The translations under genes and the position numbers were made by a program. Source: Sva-07 sp963793335 (GTDB taxonomy: Bacteria; Actinomycetota; Acidimicrobiia; Acidimicrobiales; Ilumatobacteraceae). From it: a stretch of 64,000 nt of DNA. Positions 43,646 to 51,763 of this stretch are shown piece after piece. The DNA lies in the NCBI GenBank assembly GCA_963793335.1, contig CAWBZS010000013.1, positions 205,622 to 269,621 on the forward strand, read 5' to 3'. Position 1 is the first letter of the stretch. The number at the start of each line of letters is the position of its first letter. The notes below the pieces were generated by a model. That model was not told the DNA's origin and did no database searches. It saw only the letters and a program-made list of their open reading frames with translations.

Positions 43646-44719
43646 ATGCTGCTGACCACGCTCGACATCACTGCCAGCGAGTTCGAGGATGCGACCGGCT
43701 GGGCTGCCAAGCCGGAAGGGATGTGCAAGGGCCACGCATGCGTGCCGGTTCCGGGGGCGGTGGATGCTGACGGGACGTTCCAGTTGGCCGACGTCGCCGA
43801 CCGGCTCGGAATGGCGCTGGTCCGCGACGACTCCGCGGGCGTGTGGGGTCTCGGACCCGAGAGCGGCGGGCAGGCGCTCACCACTGCGGTGGCACCCGAT
43901 CTGCAACTCCCCGATGTCGACGGCAACCCGTTCGACCTCCAAGCGATGCAGGGTCGCAAGGTCCTCCTGGTCGCGTGGGCGTCATGGTGAGGCTGTTCTG
44001 CTGACCTGCCCGTGTGGCAGGCACTCCACGAAGAAGTCGAACCACTCGGCCTCACGATCGTCACCGTTGCGCTCGACCTCGATCCGAACAAGGCGCGGCC
44101 GTGGGTCGAGCGGGCGTCGCCGGCCCATCCGTCCCTGATCGACAGCGCACACCGCGTCGACGAGTTGTTCGGCATCTCCAACGTTCCGATGGCGGTGTGG
44201 ATCGACGAGACGGGCACCCTGGTGCGTCCCGCCGAGTCAGCGTCGATCAAGCCGAGCCCGTACGCCTCGATCGAGATCACCGACGAGATGCCCGAGCGCA
44301 CCCAGAACGTGCTGCGCGAGATGCGGCAGTTCCCCGACACGGGCCCGGCCTATCGAGCCGCCATCGTCGACTGGGCCAACCACGGCGCCGAGAGTCGGTT
44401 CGCCCTCTCCCCCGACGAGGTGATCGCCCGGTCGCAGCCTCGGTCGGCCGAGCACAGCAAGGCTGCAGCGTGCTTCGACCTCGGGGTGCACGCCGAGCAA
44501 CGCGGCCACCACGATGCGGCGGTGCGCTGGTGGAAGCAAGCGCACGAGCTCTTCCCCGAGAACTGGACCTACAAACGTCAGGCGTGGACGCTCGAATCCA
44601 CTCCCGATGGCGCCGACTCCGACAAGGCCCAAGAAGTGCAGGACACCTACGGCACCTCGTGGAGTGACGAGTTCATCGCCACCGGCGGCGCCAACTACGT
44701 CGTCGCCCCCCAGCTCTGA
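43646..44719 (+). CDS. Thioredoxin/TlpA-like redox protein with in-frame TGA, candidate selenoprotein
   Basis: A 357-codon frame with one internal TGA (43988-43990, codon 115). The N-terminal ~80 residues carry CKGHAC (27-32). A redoxin domain follows (VAPDLQLPDVDGNPFDL, RKVLLVAWASW, then TGA, then GCSADLPVWQALHEEVEPLG, and NVPMAVWIDETGTLV). The C-terminal ~110 residues are helical and TPR-like (KAAACFDLGVHAEQRGHHDA). TlpA/ResA relatives have Cys right after W-A-S-W, so TGA replaces the attacking Cys and leaves Sec-Gly-Cys (115, 117). Frame, codon use and homology run on unchanged past the TGA. TGA is the normal stop of many neighbours, so code change is excluded. A SECIS-like hairpin sits at the right distance. 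The alternative is a nonsense mutation. Start ATG 43646. Confidence 0.8.
44002..44023 (+). promoter_or_regulatory. Candidate bacterial SECIS element
   Basis: After the TGA at 43988-43990 comes a hairpin CCTGCC-CGTGT-GGCAGG (44005-44021), extended by TG/CA around a bulged A (44004). The apical loop starts 20 bases after the TGA. It has five bases with G in second place, as bacterial SECIS elements require a G in the first two loop positions and 16-37 bases spacing. Codons here (TCA, TCT, GCT) drift from the G/C-ending norm, as expected if RNA shape is selected. Confidence 0.6.
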
Positions 44720-45435
44720 GCTGCTCGTCGTAGCGGCTCGATCGCCCGCTCGCAGCGTTCGAGGAGTTCGGCGACCCGATCGGGATCGGCGGTGCCGACC
44801 GATCCGGCGGGTTCGCTCGATCCAGGCGACGAGAACCCGGTGGATGCCGCCACGTTGGCGTACCAGTCACGCCACAGCTGCCATTCCGGACGCATGCCTG
44901 GTTCCCACGACAACGAGTCGGGACGGTGCTCGATTCCGATCCGTTCGCACCAGCGCTCGACCACCCCGTCGGGGTCGGTGCGCACCGCGTGGCTGTCGAT
45001 CACCGCTGGCTCCTCACCGGTCGCGGACGTCACGCGGTCGAACAGCGCGCGTTGCGCTTCGAAGCCTGCTTCGTCGTCGGTGAAGTCCGGCCACCGGCGG
45101 AGCAGCGACCGCAGCGCAGCCGACGGCTCTCGGATCAGGAAGGTGTGCGTCATCGCCCGGAGTGCGTCGTCGGTGATGCCCGGCGCTGCGTGATAGGCCA
45201 TGTCCTTCACGAAGACCGGCCCCGACTCCGCTGTGGCGAGCACTCCGGTCTCGACGTTGGTGTAGGTCGACTCGGGAAACGTCAGCGGGTAGCGGCTCGA
45301 TCGCCGCTCGGGACCGAAGTAGTAGGCCCTCGACCAGGGCTCGTCGAGCACCCGATGGTCGCCTCGCTCGATCATCATCCGTTCGAACGCGGTCGACACG
45401 GTGCGCGGCGCCGCCCAGAGGACGAGCAGTGTCAT
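44695..45435 (-). CDS. Sulfotransferase-like P-loop protein
   Basis: A 246-residue protein of the sulfotransferase superfamily. The 5' phosphosulfate-type loop is LVLWAAPRTVSTAFERMM, followed by HRVLDEPWSRAYYFG, FVKDMAYHA and TFLIREPSAALRSL, the latter like the 3'-phosphate-binding site. Family members move sulfate from PAPS, but this branch is poorly characterised. ATG 45435 is chosen because a TACGAT box lies 7 bases upstream; ATG 45444 is close by. Its last 25 bases overlap the end of the candidate selenoprotein gene (convergent). Confidence 0.7.
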   Translation of the reverse strand: MTLLVLWAAPRTVSTAFERMMIERGDHRVLDEPWSRAYYFGPERRSSRYPLTFPESTYTNVETGVLATAESGPVFVKDMAYHAAPGITDDALRAMTHTFLIREPSAALRSLLRRWPDFTDDEAGFEAQRALFDRVTSATGEEPAVIDSHAVRTDPDGVVERWCERIGIEHRPDSLSWEPGMRPEWQLWRDWYANVAASTGFSSPGSSEPAGSVGTADPDRVAELLERCERAIEPLRRAAQSWGATT

Positions 45436-45442
45436 GGGCGGC

Positions 45443-45448
45443 ATCGTA
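45443..45448 (-). promoter_or_regulatory. Putative -10 box (TACGAT) for the sulfotransferase-like gene
   Basis: On the minus strand TACGAT lies 7 bases before ATG 45435. Confidence 0.4.
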
Positions 45449-45505
45449 GATCGAAGCGGGACGCCAAACACCCGACCGACAGGGCCGGCAAGCCAGACTG
45501 ACGGG

Positions 45506-45808
45506 GTGGAGTTGCCGACAGGTCTCGAGTTCGTACGAAGCACGCCGGTCTTCGATGAACGATCGGTCCCCGCTGGACTGCTCGGGGCCCATCGAGTCGG
45601 CGAGGGAGTGTGGGGACGCCTGGTCGTGTCATCGGGACAGCTCGACTTCGTGTTCGAGGATGCGGCGCTCGCCGAGCTGCGCAACGAGTCGGCCCGACAC
45701 ACGATCCGGGCAGGGGACGTTCAGATCATTCCCCCAGGCGAACTGCACCACGTCGAGATCGACGGCCCCGTGGAGTTCGTCGTCGAGTTCCATCGGGTCC
45801 GCCAGTGA
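45506..45808 (+). CDS. DUF1971 (TehB-like domain) small cupin-type protein
   Basis: A 100-residue protein matching the DUF1971 pattern from end to end: LPTGLEFVRSTPVFDERSVP, AGLLGAHRVGEGVWGRLVV, SGQLDFVFED, and IIPPGELHHVEIDGPVEFVV. This domain is also found fused to TehB tellurite-resistance methyltransferases and has a beta-barrel (cupin-like) look with conserved His. Function is not established. The GTG start at 45506 is chosen from the family's N-terminus; upstream frame is unsupported. It is divergent from the sulfotransferase-like gene and 27 bp before the GT-C gene. Confidence 0.8.
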   Translation: MELPTGLEFVRSTPVFDERSVPAGLLGAHRVGEGVWGRLVVSSGQLDFVFEDAALAELRNESARHTIRAGDVQIIPPGELHHVEIDGPVEFVVEFHRVRQ

Positions 45809-45835
45809 TCTCGGTCCGGGCGCGGTGTCGCACCG

Positions 45836-47188
45836 ATGGTTGATCTTTCCGCTCCGGCTACCCGATCGGGGCGCTCCGCGGTGGCGGTGGCGCTCGCATG
45901 CGGTGTCGGCACGCTGCTCGCTGGACTGATCCGGATCGGTCGGTCCTTCGGCTATGACGAAGGGTTCACCTACGTCTTTTTCATCAACGGCGGTTCCGTT
46001 CGCCGTGCCCTGACCACGCAGATCGTGTTCAACAACCATCCGATGTTCTCTGCGATCCAGGCCGTCGGGTGGCGGCTCGGGTTCACGGGCGAAACCGTGC
46101 AGCGGCTGGGGCCGGTCGTATGCGGTGCTGTGGCCGTTGGTTTGATCGTCTGGTTCACCGCCCGCCACGTCGGCCCGATGCCGGCGGTGGGCGCTGGCGT
46201 GGTCCTCGCGATGAACCCGGTGTTCTTCGAGCAGTTTCGTCTGCTCCGTGGCTACGCCTTGGCGACAGCTGCGGTCACCGCGGCAGCGGTTGCGTTGTGG
46301 ATCTCATGGTCGGATCACCGACGACGTTGGCTCGTGGTCCAGGGCATCTGCATGGTCCTGGCGGTCACGACGCACTCGTTCAGCGCACTCACGCTGCTCA
46401 TGCTGGCGGTCGCGTCGCTTGCGCTCGGTCGAGTGCGGATGGCGCACTTCGTGACGTGGTCGATCGCAGCCGTCGTCGCGCTGTTGATCATGTACCCGGT
46501 GCTCGACGACATGCAGCGGAACGCAGAAGCCCGGGGGTCGCGGTACTACTCGTGGTTTCCCCGAGCCCTCGCCCAGGCACTGACGGGTTGGGTGTGGCCA
46601 GCAGTCATTGTGACCTCGGTGCTCATCGCAGTGGGACTGTTCATGATCGGCCGCCGCTCCTGGCGTCACGTGATTGCGTTGTGCTCAGCAGGAGCGGTCT
46701 TCGTGTCCGCTGTCCTGTGGCTGTGGCAGATTGCGCAACCGGCAGACCTGTACTTCCGGTTCTTCATGAGCGTCGTTCCGCTGCTCGCGGTGGTCGCGGG
46801 CTTCGGCCTCGCTGCACTGCCTCGGTTGGCCCAACCAGCGGTGATCGTGCTGCTCGTGGTGCTGCTGCTGCCAAATGTGCGAGATGTGGTCGCCGTGCAA
46901 CCAACCGTTCGTGATGCTGCTGCGGTGGTCGACCGTGCGCGCGAGGAAGGTTTCGAGGTGTGCGGCCGTCATGTGGAACCGTTGTCTGTCTACACGCCAC
47001 CGATTCGACTCGTGACCATCAGCGACGACTACGGCGACTGCGACGTCTACGTACAGATGCTGTCCATGTTGCCGGAGCAACGCGAGACCGTCACGGCGAT
47101 CTTCCGAAACGAGCTGCCGTTGGGCGGAGGCATCTCGGTATGGGCACCGCAGGAGGTCCTCGACGAGATCCTCGACGACAGCGGTTGA
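45836..47188 (+). CDS. GT-C fold glycosyltransferase (GT39/PMT-like)
   Basis: A 450-residue polytopic protein with ~10 TM helices. The first extracytoplasmic loop contains the acidic pair of GT-C enzymes (SFGYDEGFTYVFF, Asp41-Glu42), followed by NNHPMFSAIQAVGW, typical of GT39/ArnT-like transferases using polyprenyl-phosphate sugars outside the membrane. A soluble C-terminal ~100 residues follow (VQPTVRDAAAVVDRAREEGF). Acceptor and sugar are unknown. The gene stops 3 bp before the end of a convergent small gene. Confidence 0.75.
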   Translation: MVDLSAPATRSGRSAVAVALACGVGTLLAGLIRIGRSFGYDEGFTYVFFINGGSVRRALTTQIVFNNHPMFSAIQAVGWRLGFTGETVQRLGPVVCGAVAVGLIVWFTARHVGPMPAVGAGVVLAMNPVFFEQFRLLRGYALATAAVTAAAVALWISWSDHRRRWLVVQGICMVLAVTTHSFSALTLLMLAVASLALGRVRMAHFVTWSIAAVVALLIMYPVLDDMQRNAEARGSRYYSWFPRALAQALTGWVWPAVIVTSVLIAVGLFMIGRRSWRHVIALCSAGAVFVSAVLWLWQIAQPADLYFRFFMSVVPLLAVVAGFGLAALPRLAQPAVIVLLVVLLLPNVRDVVAVQPTVRDAAAVVDRAREEGFEVCGRHVEPLSVYTPPIRLVTISDDYGDCDVYVQMLSMLPEQRETVTAIFRNELPLGGGISVWAPQEVLDEILDDSG

Positions 47189-47191
47189 CCG

Positions 47192-47416
47192 TCAAACAGG
47201 CGGGTGCTCGACGACCTCGTTCCAGCGAGGATCGCTCTCGATCGGAAGTGTTCCGCCGCGACGTTTGATGACGACCACGGCGACGACCATGCCGATCACG
47301 AACGCCACGATCATCACCCCCCATTTGCGGTTCGAGCGGCCGCGGAGTTCATCTGCGGCTTCGGACAGCACCGCTCCTGCGACTTCCCTGCTTGCATTCG
47401 ACACGATCAGTCCCAT
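47192..47416 (-). CDS. Small single-TM protein
   Basis: A 74-residue protein. An amphipathic N-terminal part (NASREVAGAVLSEAADELRG) is followed by one TM helix (WGVMIVAFVIGMVVAVVVI) and a short basic-then-acidic tail (KRRGGTLPIESDPRWNEV). No family is recognised. A TAGGTT box lies 6 bases before ATG 47416 on the same strand, which supports it as a real leaderless gene. It ends 3 bp from the GT-C gene. Confidence 0.55.
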   Translation of the reverse strand: MGLIVSNASREVAGAVLSEAADELRGRSNRKWGVMIVAFVIGMVVAVVVIKRRGGTLPIESDPRWNEVVEHPPV

Positions 47417-47422
47417 GTCGAG

Positions 47423-47428
47423 AACCTA
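47423..47428 (-). promoter_or_regulatory. Putative -10 box (TAGGTT) for the 47416 gene
   Basis: On the minus strand TAGGTT lies 6 bases before ATG 47416. Confidence 0.4.
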
Positions 47429-47473
47429 GACCGCCGACGATGCGGGCAGCGACCACACAGCTCAGCAGAGGCG

Positions 47474-47515
47474 CTCGACACCACCACCTCGACACCACCA
47501 CCTCGACACCTCCAC
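47474..47515. repeat. Three tandem 14-bp units (CTCGACACCACCAC)
   Basis: Two perfect copies and one copy with a single change (CTCGACACCTCCAC). It lies downstream of the TetR gene and upstream of the small TM gene. No fold or function is evident. Confidence 0.6.
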
Positions 47516-47549
47516 TTCGGCGCCGTCGTCGCACGCCCGAGCCGAACGG

Positions 47550-48128
47550 TCAGACGGCGCCGAGCAGCGCAGCGGCGGCGTTCGCGAGACCGGTCAGTCG
47601 GCACCGGTAGGTGGCCGATGACGGTGCGCCACCCTTCAGGCCGGCCGGCGCGAACACCAGGAGCTCGATCACCGTTCGTCGGGTTGCGTCGTCGGCAGCG
47701 TCGCACGTCTCGACGTACGCCCAGAGGCCGTTGCGCGCTCGCTCGGCCGCAGCATCGGCGACGTCGGCGGCGAAATCGTGACGGGCGTCCATCAACTCGC
47801 TTCCGAATGGGGTGGCGGCGAGCATCTCGTAGCCGTCGCCAGACAGCCGCTGCAGGTACCGGTCGAGTCGTTCGGCGACCGTGCCGTCGGCGGCGAGGGC
47901 CGCCAGCGCCGCATCGGTCGCATCCTCGAGCACGGCTTGAAACGCAGAGCGGAACAGGTCGGCCCGGTTGGCGAAGTACTGGTAGAGCGCCGGCCGTGAG
48001 AGGCCGGCCGCTCGGGCGACCTCGGCCATCGACGTCCGGCGGTAACCGTGCGCAGCAAACACGGGGATCGCCGCACGACGGATCGCATCAGCGCGAGGCG
48101 TGCCGGTGACGTCGAGGTCCGATTCCAC
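47550..48128 (-). CDS. TetR-family transcriptional repressor
   Basis: A ~192-residue regulator. The N-terminal helix-turn-helix is clear: RADAIRRAAIPVFAAHGYRR, TSMAEVARAAGLSRPALYQY and FANRADLFRSAFQAVLED. The C-terminal ligand domain is not assignable. It is divergent from an SDR gene, the usual arrangement for a TetR repressor of its neighbour. GTG 48128 is preferred because the direct repeats at 48154-48202 then lie wholly in the gap; GTG 48170 would place one repeat inside the coding region. The inducer is unknown. Confidence 0.78.
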   Translation of the reverse strand: MESDLDVTGTPRADAIRRAAIPVFAAHGYRRTSMAEVARAAGLSRPALYQYFANRADLFRSAFQAVLEDATDAALAALAADGTVAERLDRYLQRLSGDGYEMLAATPFGSELMDARHDFAADVADAAAERARNGLWAYVETCDAADDATRRTVIELLVFAPAGLKGGAPSSATYRCRLTGLANAAAALLGAV

Positions 48129-48153
48129 GGTCGCAGCTTGACAGATCGGCGTC

Positions 48154-48202
48154 TGAATGTCAGTCTCCACGTCTCTGACGTTTCTACCGTTGAATGTCAG
48201 TC
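48154..48202. promoter_or_regulatory. Paired TGAATGTCAGTC direct repeats, probable TetR operator
   Basis: TGAATGTCAGTC occurs at 48154-48165 and 48191-48202, 37 bp apart. Each holds the half-palindrome TGA-N3-TCA. A TACCGT -10-like box (48185-48190) sits between them, next to the second copy, so a bound repressor would block the SDR promoter. Confidence 0.5.
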
Positions 48203-48221
48203 AGCCTGCGAGGAGACCACC

Positions 48222-49046
48222 ATGACCACACCACGTTCACTCACCGACCGCACCGTCTGCGTCACGGGCGCATCGAGCGGTTTCGGCCGCGCAATCGCCG
48301 AGCGCCTCGGCGCCGGTGGCGCCCACGTGTTCCTGACGGGCCGAACCCAGGCTCCGATGGACGAGTCGGCTGCGAAGATCGTCGCAGCCGGCGGTCGTGC
48401 CGACGTGGCAGCGTTCGATGTCACCGACATCGCAGCGCTCCAACGGTGGATCCAGAGGGCCACCGACTCGACCGGTCGCCTCGACGTGCTCGTCAACAAT
48501 GCCGGCTTCGGCGCTCCCGACCAGACGATCGCCGACGGCGACCCCGAGTTCTGGCGCGGCATGCTCGAGACCAACGTGCTGGCGCTCGTTGTCGGCTGCC
48601 AGGCGGCCATCAAGGCAATGCGAGCCACGAACTCCGAGGGCAACATCATCAACATCTCCTCGGTGGCCGCCCTGCGCCGTGAGTCCGGCGTGTACGGCGC
48701 CACGAAGCACGCGGTCAACTGCATCAACTCGACGCTGCGACAGGAACTCGAGGACGACACGATCCGTGTGACGTCGATCATGCCCGGCGCCTTCGCGACG
48801 AACTTCGCGCGCAACATGGGGCGCGAGGCGATCCAGGGCTTTGCCGACATGCTCGGCATCACTGACCTGGAGATCGACGAGCAGGGCCGCCTGCCCCAGG
48901 AGCAGATCGACCGGTTCCAGGCCGCCATGTCAACGGCGTACGGAAACGCCGACCACGTCGCAACCGCGGTCGAGTACGTCGTCGCGCAGCCGATCGAACT
49001 CAACATCGAGGAGCTGGTGCTCCGCCCCCAGAAGAGCCTCTTCTGA
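48222..49046 (+). CDS. Short-chain dehydrogenase/reductase
   Basis: A 274-residue classical SDR. The cofactor motif is TGASSGFGRAIAERL, followed by NNAGFGAPDQ, the catalytic Ser in INISSVAALR and the Y-x-x-x-K pair in GVYGATKHAVNC. Arg in FLTGRTQ after the second strand suggests NADP(H). The substrate is probably a small alcohol or ketone. ATG 48222 follows AGGAG by six bases. It is divergent from a TetR gene and likely repressed by it through the direct repeats between them. Confidence 0.88.
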   Translation: MTTPRSLTDRTVCVTGASSGFGRAIAERLGAGGAHVFLTGRTQAPMDESAAKIVAAGGRADVAAFDVTDIAALQRWIQRATDSTGRLDVLVNNAGFGAPDQTIADGDPEFWRGMLETNVLALVVGCQAAIKAMRATNSEGNIINISSVAALRRESGVYGATKHAVNCINSTLRQELEDDTIRVTSIMPGAFATNFARNMGREAIQGFADMLGITDLEIDEQGRLPQEQIDRFQAAMSTAYGNADHVATAVEYVVAQPIELNIEELVLRPQKSLF

Positions 49047-49105
49047 GCAGCCACTCGGTCGGGTCGGCCGAACGGTCCCGAACCGCTGGGGTCGCCAGCG
49101 GGCCC

Positions 49106-49840
49106 TCAGCTGTCGTCGCCGACAACCACCCGGACGTCGTCGAGCGGCTTGCGTCGGAGGTCGGGGACAAGCGTGCCCGGGAGCGGGCGACCGACCGGGA
49201 AGAGCACGAACGGGCGCTCATTCTCGGGCCGACCGAGCAGCTTGGTGAGAAACGCCATCGGACTCGGCGTGTGCGTGAGCGTCGCCAGCCCGGCCTCATG
49301 GATCGCTGCGATGAAGAAGCCCGCCGCGATCCCACAGCTCTCCTTGACGTAGTAGTGATGCCGCTTCGACCCATCGGAGTCGACGCCGTAGCGCTGCTCG
49401 AACAGGACGACCAGCCAGGGCGCCACCTCGAGGTACTCCTTGTGGTGATCGGTGCCGAGCGGTTCGAGCGCCGCTCGCCACTCGTCGTTCATCCGGTGAT
49501 CGAGGTAGTTCTGCCGCTCCTCGGCCTCCGCTGCCTCACGGATCTGTCGCTTCACGTCGGGATTGCCGACCACCACCCAGGTCCAGGGTTGACGGTGCGC
49601 CCCCGATGGTGCCGTCGATGCGGTGGCGATCGCCTGATCGATCACGTCGAGCGGAACCGGGTCGGGCGCCAGCATCCTGACCGACCGTCGCGTTGCGAGG
49701 CGCTCGTGGAACGCTCGACCGCGGCGCAGCGTCTCGTCGATGTCGACCGGCTCGTGGGCAAGCGGAACGAACGGGTGGCTGGCAGCGAGTTCGGGGTTCG
49801 GGTAGGGGAACTCGTAGGGCGAGTCGAACGGCGCGTTCAC
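49106..49840 (-). CDS. Nitroreductase-family flavoprotein, iodotyrosine-deiodinase-like
   Basis: A 244-residue FMN protein. TRRSVRMLAPDPVPLDVID and ASTAPSGAHRQPWTWVVVG are the nitroreductase FMN site. The C-terminal GIAAGFFIAAIHEAGLATLT, HTPSPM and LLGRPENERPFVLFPVGRPL closely follow the iodotyrosine deiodinase branch, which reductively removes halide from halotyrosines. A marine bacterium could use it for halogenated aromatics; this is inference. GTG 49840 is chosen because the family N-terminus starts there. The SDR and this gene converge across 59 bp. Confidence 0.75.
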   Translation of the reverse strand: MNAPFDSPYEFPYPNPELAASHPFVPLAHEPVDIDETLRRGRAFHERLATRRSVRMLAPDPVPLDVIDQAIATASTAPSGAHRQPWTWVVVGNPDVKRQIREAAEAEERQNYLDHRMNDEWRAALEPLGTDHHKEYLEVAPWLVVLFEQRYGVDSDGSKRHHYYVKESCGIAAGFFIAAIHEAGLATLTHTPSPMAFLTKLLGRPENERPFVLFPVGRPLPGTLVPDLRRKPLDDVRVVVGDDS

Positions 49841-49947
49841 GACGCCCTCGATCGCCCGAATCGAGGAACGCAGCCCGGTTGCCGTCGGTGTGCTCGACCA
49901 TCGAGACCCTCGCTGTAACGCACGTCGACATCTGCTCGCCGCACGGG

Positions 49948-50250
49948 TCAGCGAACGGGTCCGACCTCGGAGATCGTGTACTTCTTGATGTCGGCGCCAG
50001 CGACGGGCAGCCCCTTGCTGTCGGTCTGCCATTGTGCCATGTGTTCGCTGGCGAAGTGGCCGTCCAACGCCTCCTGGTCCTCCCACAGTTCGTAGAGGAG
50101 GATCCGGTTCTCGTCGTTCGGATCGGGGGTGAACGCATACTCGTGGCAGCCGCGTTCCTGCAGTGTCGACGCGACCATCGGCGCAACCGCGGCCAAGAAT
50201 GCGTCGCGCCCTCCGTCATGCATCGTGATGGAACCGGCGACGATCAGCAT
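49948..50250 (-). CDS. Antibiotic biosynthesis monooxygenase (ABM/YgiN-like) domain protein
   Basis: A 100-residue dimeric alpha+beta barrel protein: MLIVAGSITMHDGGRDAFLA, ERGCHEYAFTPDPNDENRIL, LYELWEDQEALDGHFASEHM. YgiN-type members act on quinones or as small monooxygenases. A TAGGGT box lies 6 bases before ATG 50250, suggesting leaderless expression. It lies 107 bp upstream of the IYD-like gene on the same strand. Confidence 0.83.
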   Translation of the reverse strand: MLIVAGSITMHDGGRDAFLAAVAPMVASTLQERGCHEYAFTPDPNDENRILLYELWEDQEALDGHFASEHMAQWQTDSKGLPVAGADIKKYTISEVGPVR

Positions 50251-50256
50251 GCGATG

Positions 50257-50262
50257 ACCCTA
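50257..50262 (-). promoter_or_regulatory. Putative -10 box (TAGGGT) for the ABM gene
   Basis: On the minus strand TAGGGT lies 6 bases before ATG 50250. Confidence 0.4.
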
Positions 50263-50388
50263 GCGAAGCGAGGCCGCCTGAGCCGTTTGGACACGGGAGT
50301 CGTGCAGGCCACTTGCTCGACTGGTGCCGCGGCGTCACCGGGGTCTGGCCCACCGCTCCCCCGACCCTCCGACGGGAGTGACGGTGGA

Positions 50389-51684
50389 TCATTCGTCGGC
50401 CGGGCGCAGCACGGCGGTCGGATACATGAAATTCGCGCGGGGATGGTCGGCCTCCGGTGCAAGATGGCAGTAGGCCACGAACGCCTGGTCGGCTTCGACG
50501 AACGCGAACTGCATTGTTCGCTCCTCTTGGGGCGGAACTGGGCGAAACCCGCCCCAGTCCACCCAGTCGGGGTCGTCGATCCCGAGGTAGCCGCTTCCAC
50601 TGAGCACCGACTCGTCGTTCCAGGCAGCATCGGGACGGATGCTCACGAGCGCGAATTGCACCTCGTGGGCCGAGCGGTTCTGCAAGCGGATCGTCATCGC
50701 TCGGTCGGTCGACCACGTCGCTGGACCATCGTACGTGCACGTCTCCGAGTCGTCGAAGCTCATGGTCGCGTCCGGCAGGGCGGTATCCCACCACTCGGTC
50801 TCCGACACGCCGTGAACAAGGGCCGAGATCCGGTCAGCGGTGAATTGGCCAGCCGCTCCATCGGCGTCGAGAGGCGCAACGTGATCGGTGTCCGTGGTGA
50901 GCAGCTGTGCGTCGATCCCTGCGGCACGAAGATGATCGATGAGCACCGCCGAGACGAAGACGTTCAAGGTCGCGTCGTTGTGGCCATGGAGCAGCCTGAC
51001 CTCCAGATCGGTGTTGGTCGGCTCCAGGCCGAACACGTCGTACGGGGCGTAGATGTCGCTGAACGGCAGGGAGTACTGGTACCGACCGAGCCAGTCGCCG
51101 GCCAAGCCGATGAACCGGGTCGGCTGGTGCTCGACATCTGGGTCGCAGTCGATGGACGGCCACGGAGGTTCGCTCACCACAGCAACCCGCGCTCCGATCA
51201 TCGCGCCACCGGAATGACCGACGACCGTCAGGTCGGCTGGGTCGCCGCCGAGATCAGCTGCAGACTGCTTGATGCTCCGCAACGTGCAGATCACCGCTTC
51301 CGATTGCATCCGGTACAACTCGTCACCCTCCGCTTCGGGAAATGGCGCGACCTGATCGATCACCGGCCAACTCGGGACGTACACCAGCGAACCGTCCTCG
51401 GCAACGGCCGATGCGAGCTCCGCCATCCGGTTTCGCTCCCCCTGGGTTCCGTGAAGCATCACGACGACGGGAACCGCTTCATCATTGTCGGGAGGAAGGA
51501 AGATGTCGGTGTCGCTGCCGCCGACATCGACGTCATGAAGCACCAGTTCGTCGACGAACTCGGTGCCGGGTGACACCGAATCGGATGAGCGCGAACCAGG
51601 CGAGGTGGACTCGTCGCCTGCGTCACAGGCGGCAACGGCTACTGCCATGACGACCACAGCGCGGAACAGCTCACGCGTCTTCAT
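50389..51684 (-). CDS. Alpha/beta-hydrolase lipoprotein
   Basis: A 431-residue secreted lipoprotein. A signal peptide with lipobox (LFRAVVVMAVAVAAC, Cys ~20) is followed by a Ser/Asp/Gly linker. Then comes an alpha/beta hydrolase: VPVVVMLHGTQGERNRM, the nucleophile elbow in TVVGHSGGAMIGARV, and late Asp/His candidates in LLHGHNDATLN and DTDHVAPLDADG. The last ~130 residues form a beta-rich domain (CTYDGPATWSTDRAMTIRLQ). It may be a polymer or ester hydrolase held outside the membrane. ATG 51684 gives a proper signal sequence. It lies 79 bp from the large lipoprotein gene, same strand. Confidence 0.72.
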   Translation of the reverse strand: MKTRELFRAVVVMAVAVAACDAGDESTSPGSRSSDSVSPGTEFVDELVLHDVDVGGSDTDIFLPPDNDEAVPVVVMLHGTQGERNRMAELASAVAEDGSLVYVPSWPVIDQVAPFPEAEGDELYRMQSEAVICTLRSIKQSAADLGGDPADLTVVGHSGGAMIGARVAVVSEPPWPSIDCDPDVEHQPTRFIGLAGDWLGRYQYSLPFSDIYAPYDVFGLEPTNTDLEVRLLHGHNDATLNVFVSAVLIDHLRAAGIDAQLLTTDTDHVAPLDADGAAGQFTADRISALVHGVSETEWWDTALPDATMSFDDSETCTYDGPATWSTDRAMTIRLQNRSAHEVQFALVSIRPDAAWNDESVLSGSGYLGIDDPDWVDWGGFRPVPPQEERTMQFAFVEADQAFVAYCHLAPEADHPRANFMYPTAVLRPADE

Positions 51685-51763
51685 GCCTCGAGGTTCTCGC
51701 CTCTCGCCAGACGCCACAAGAGGCGTTCGTCAGGGTTGGGTGACCACGCGGGTCCGATCGGGC

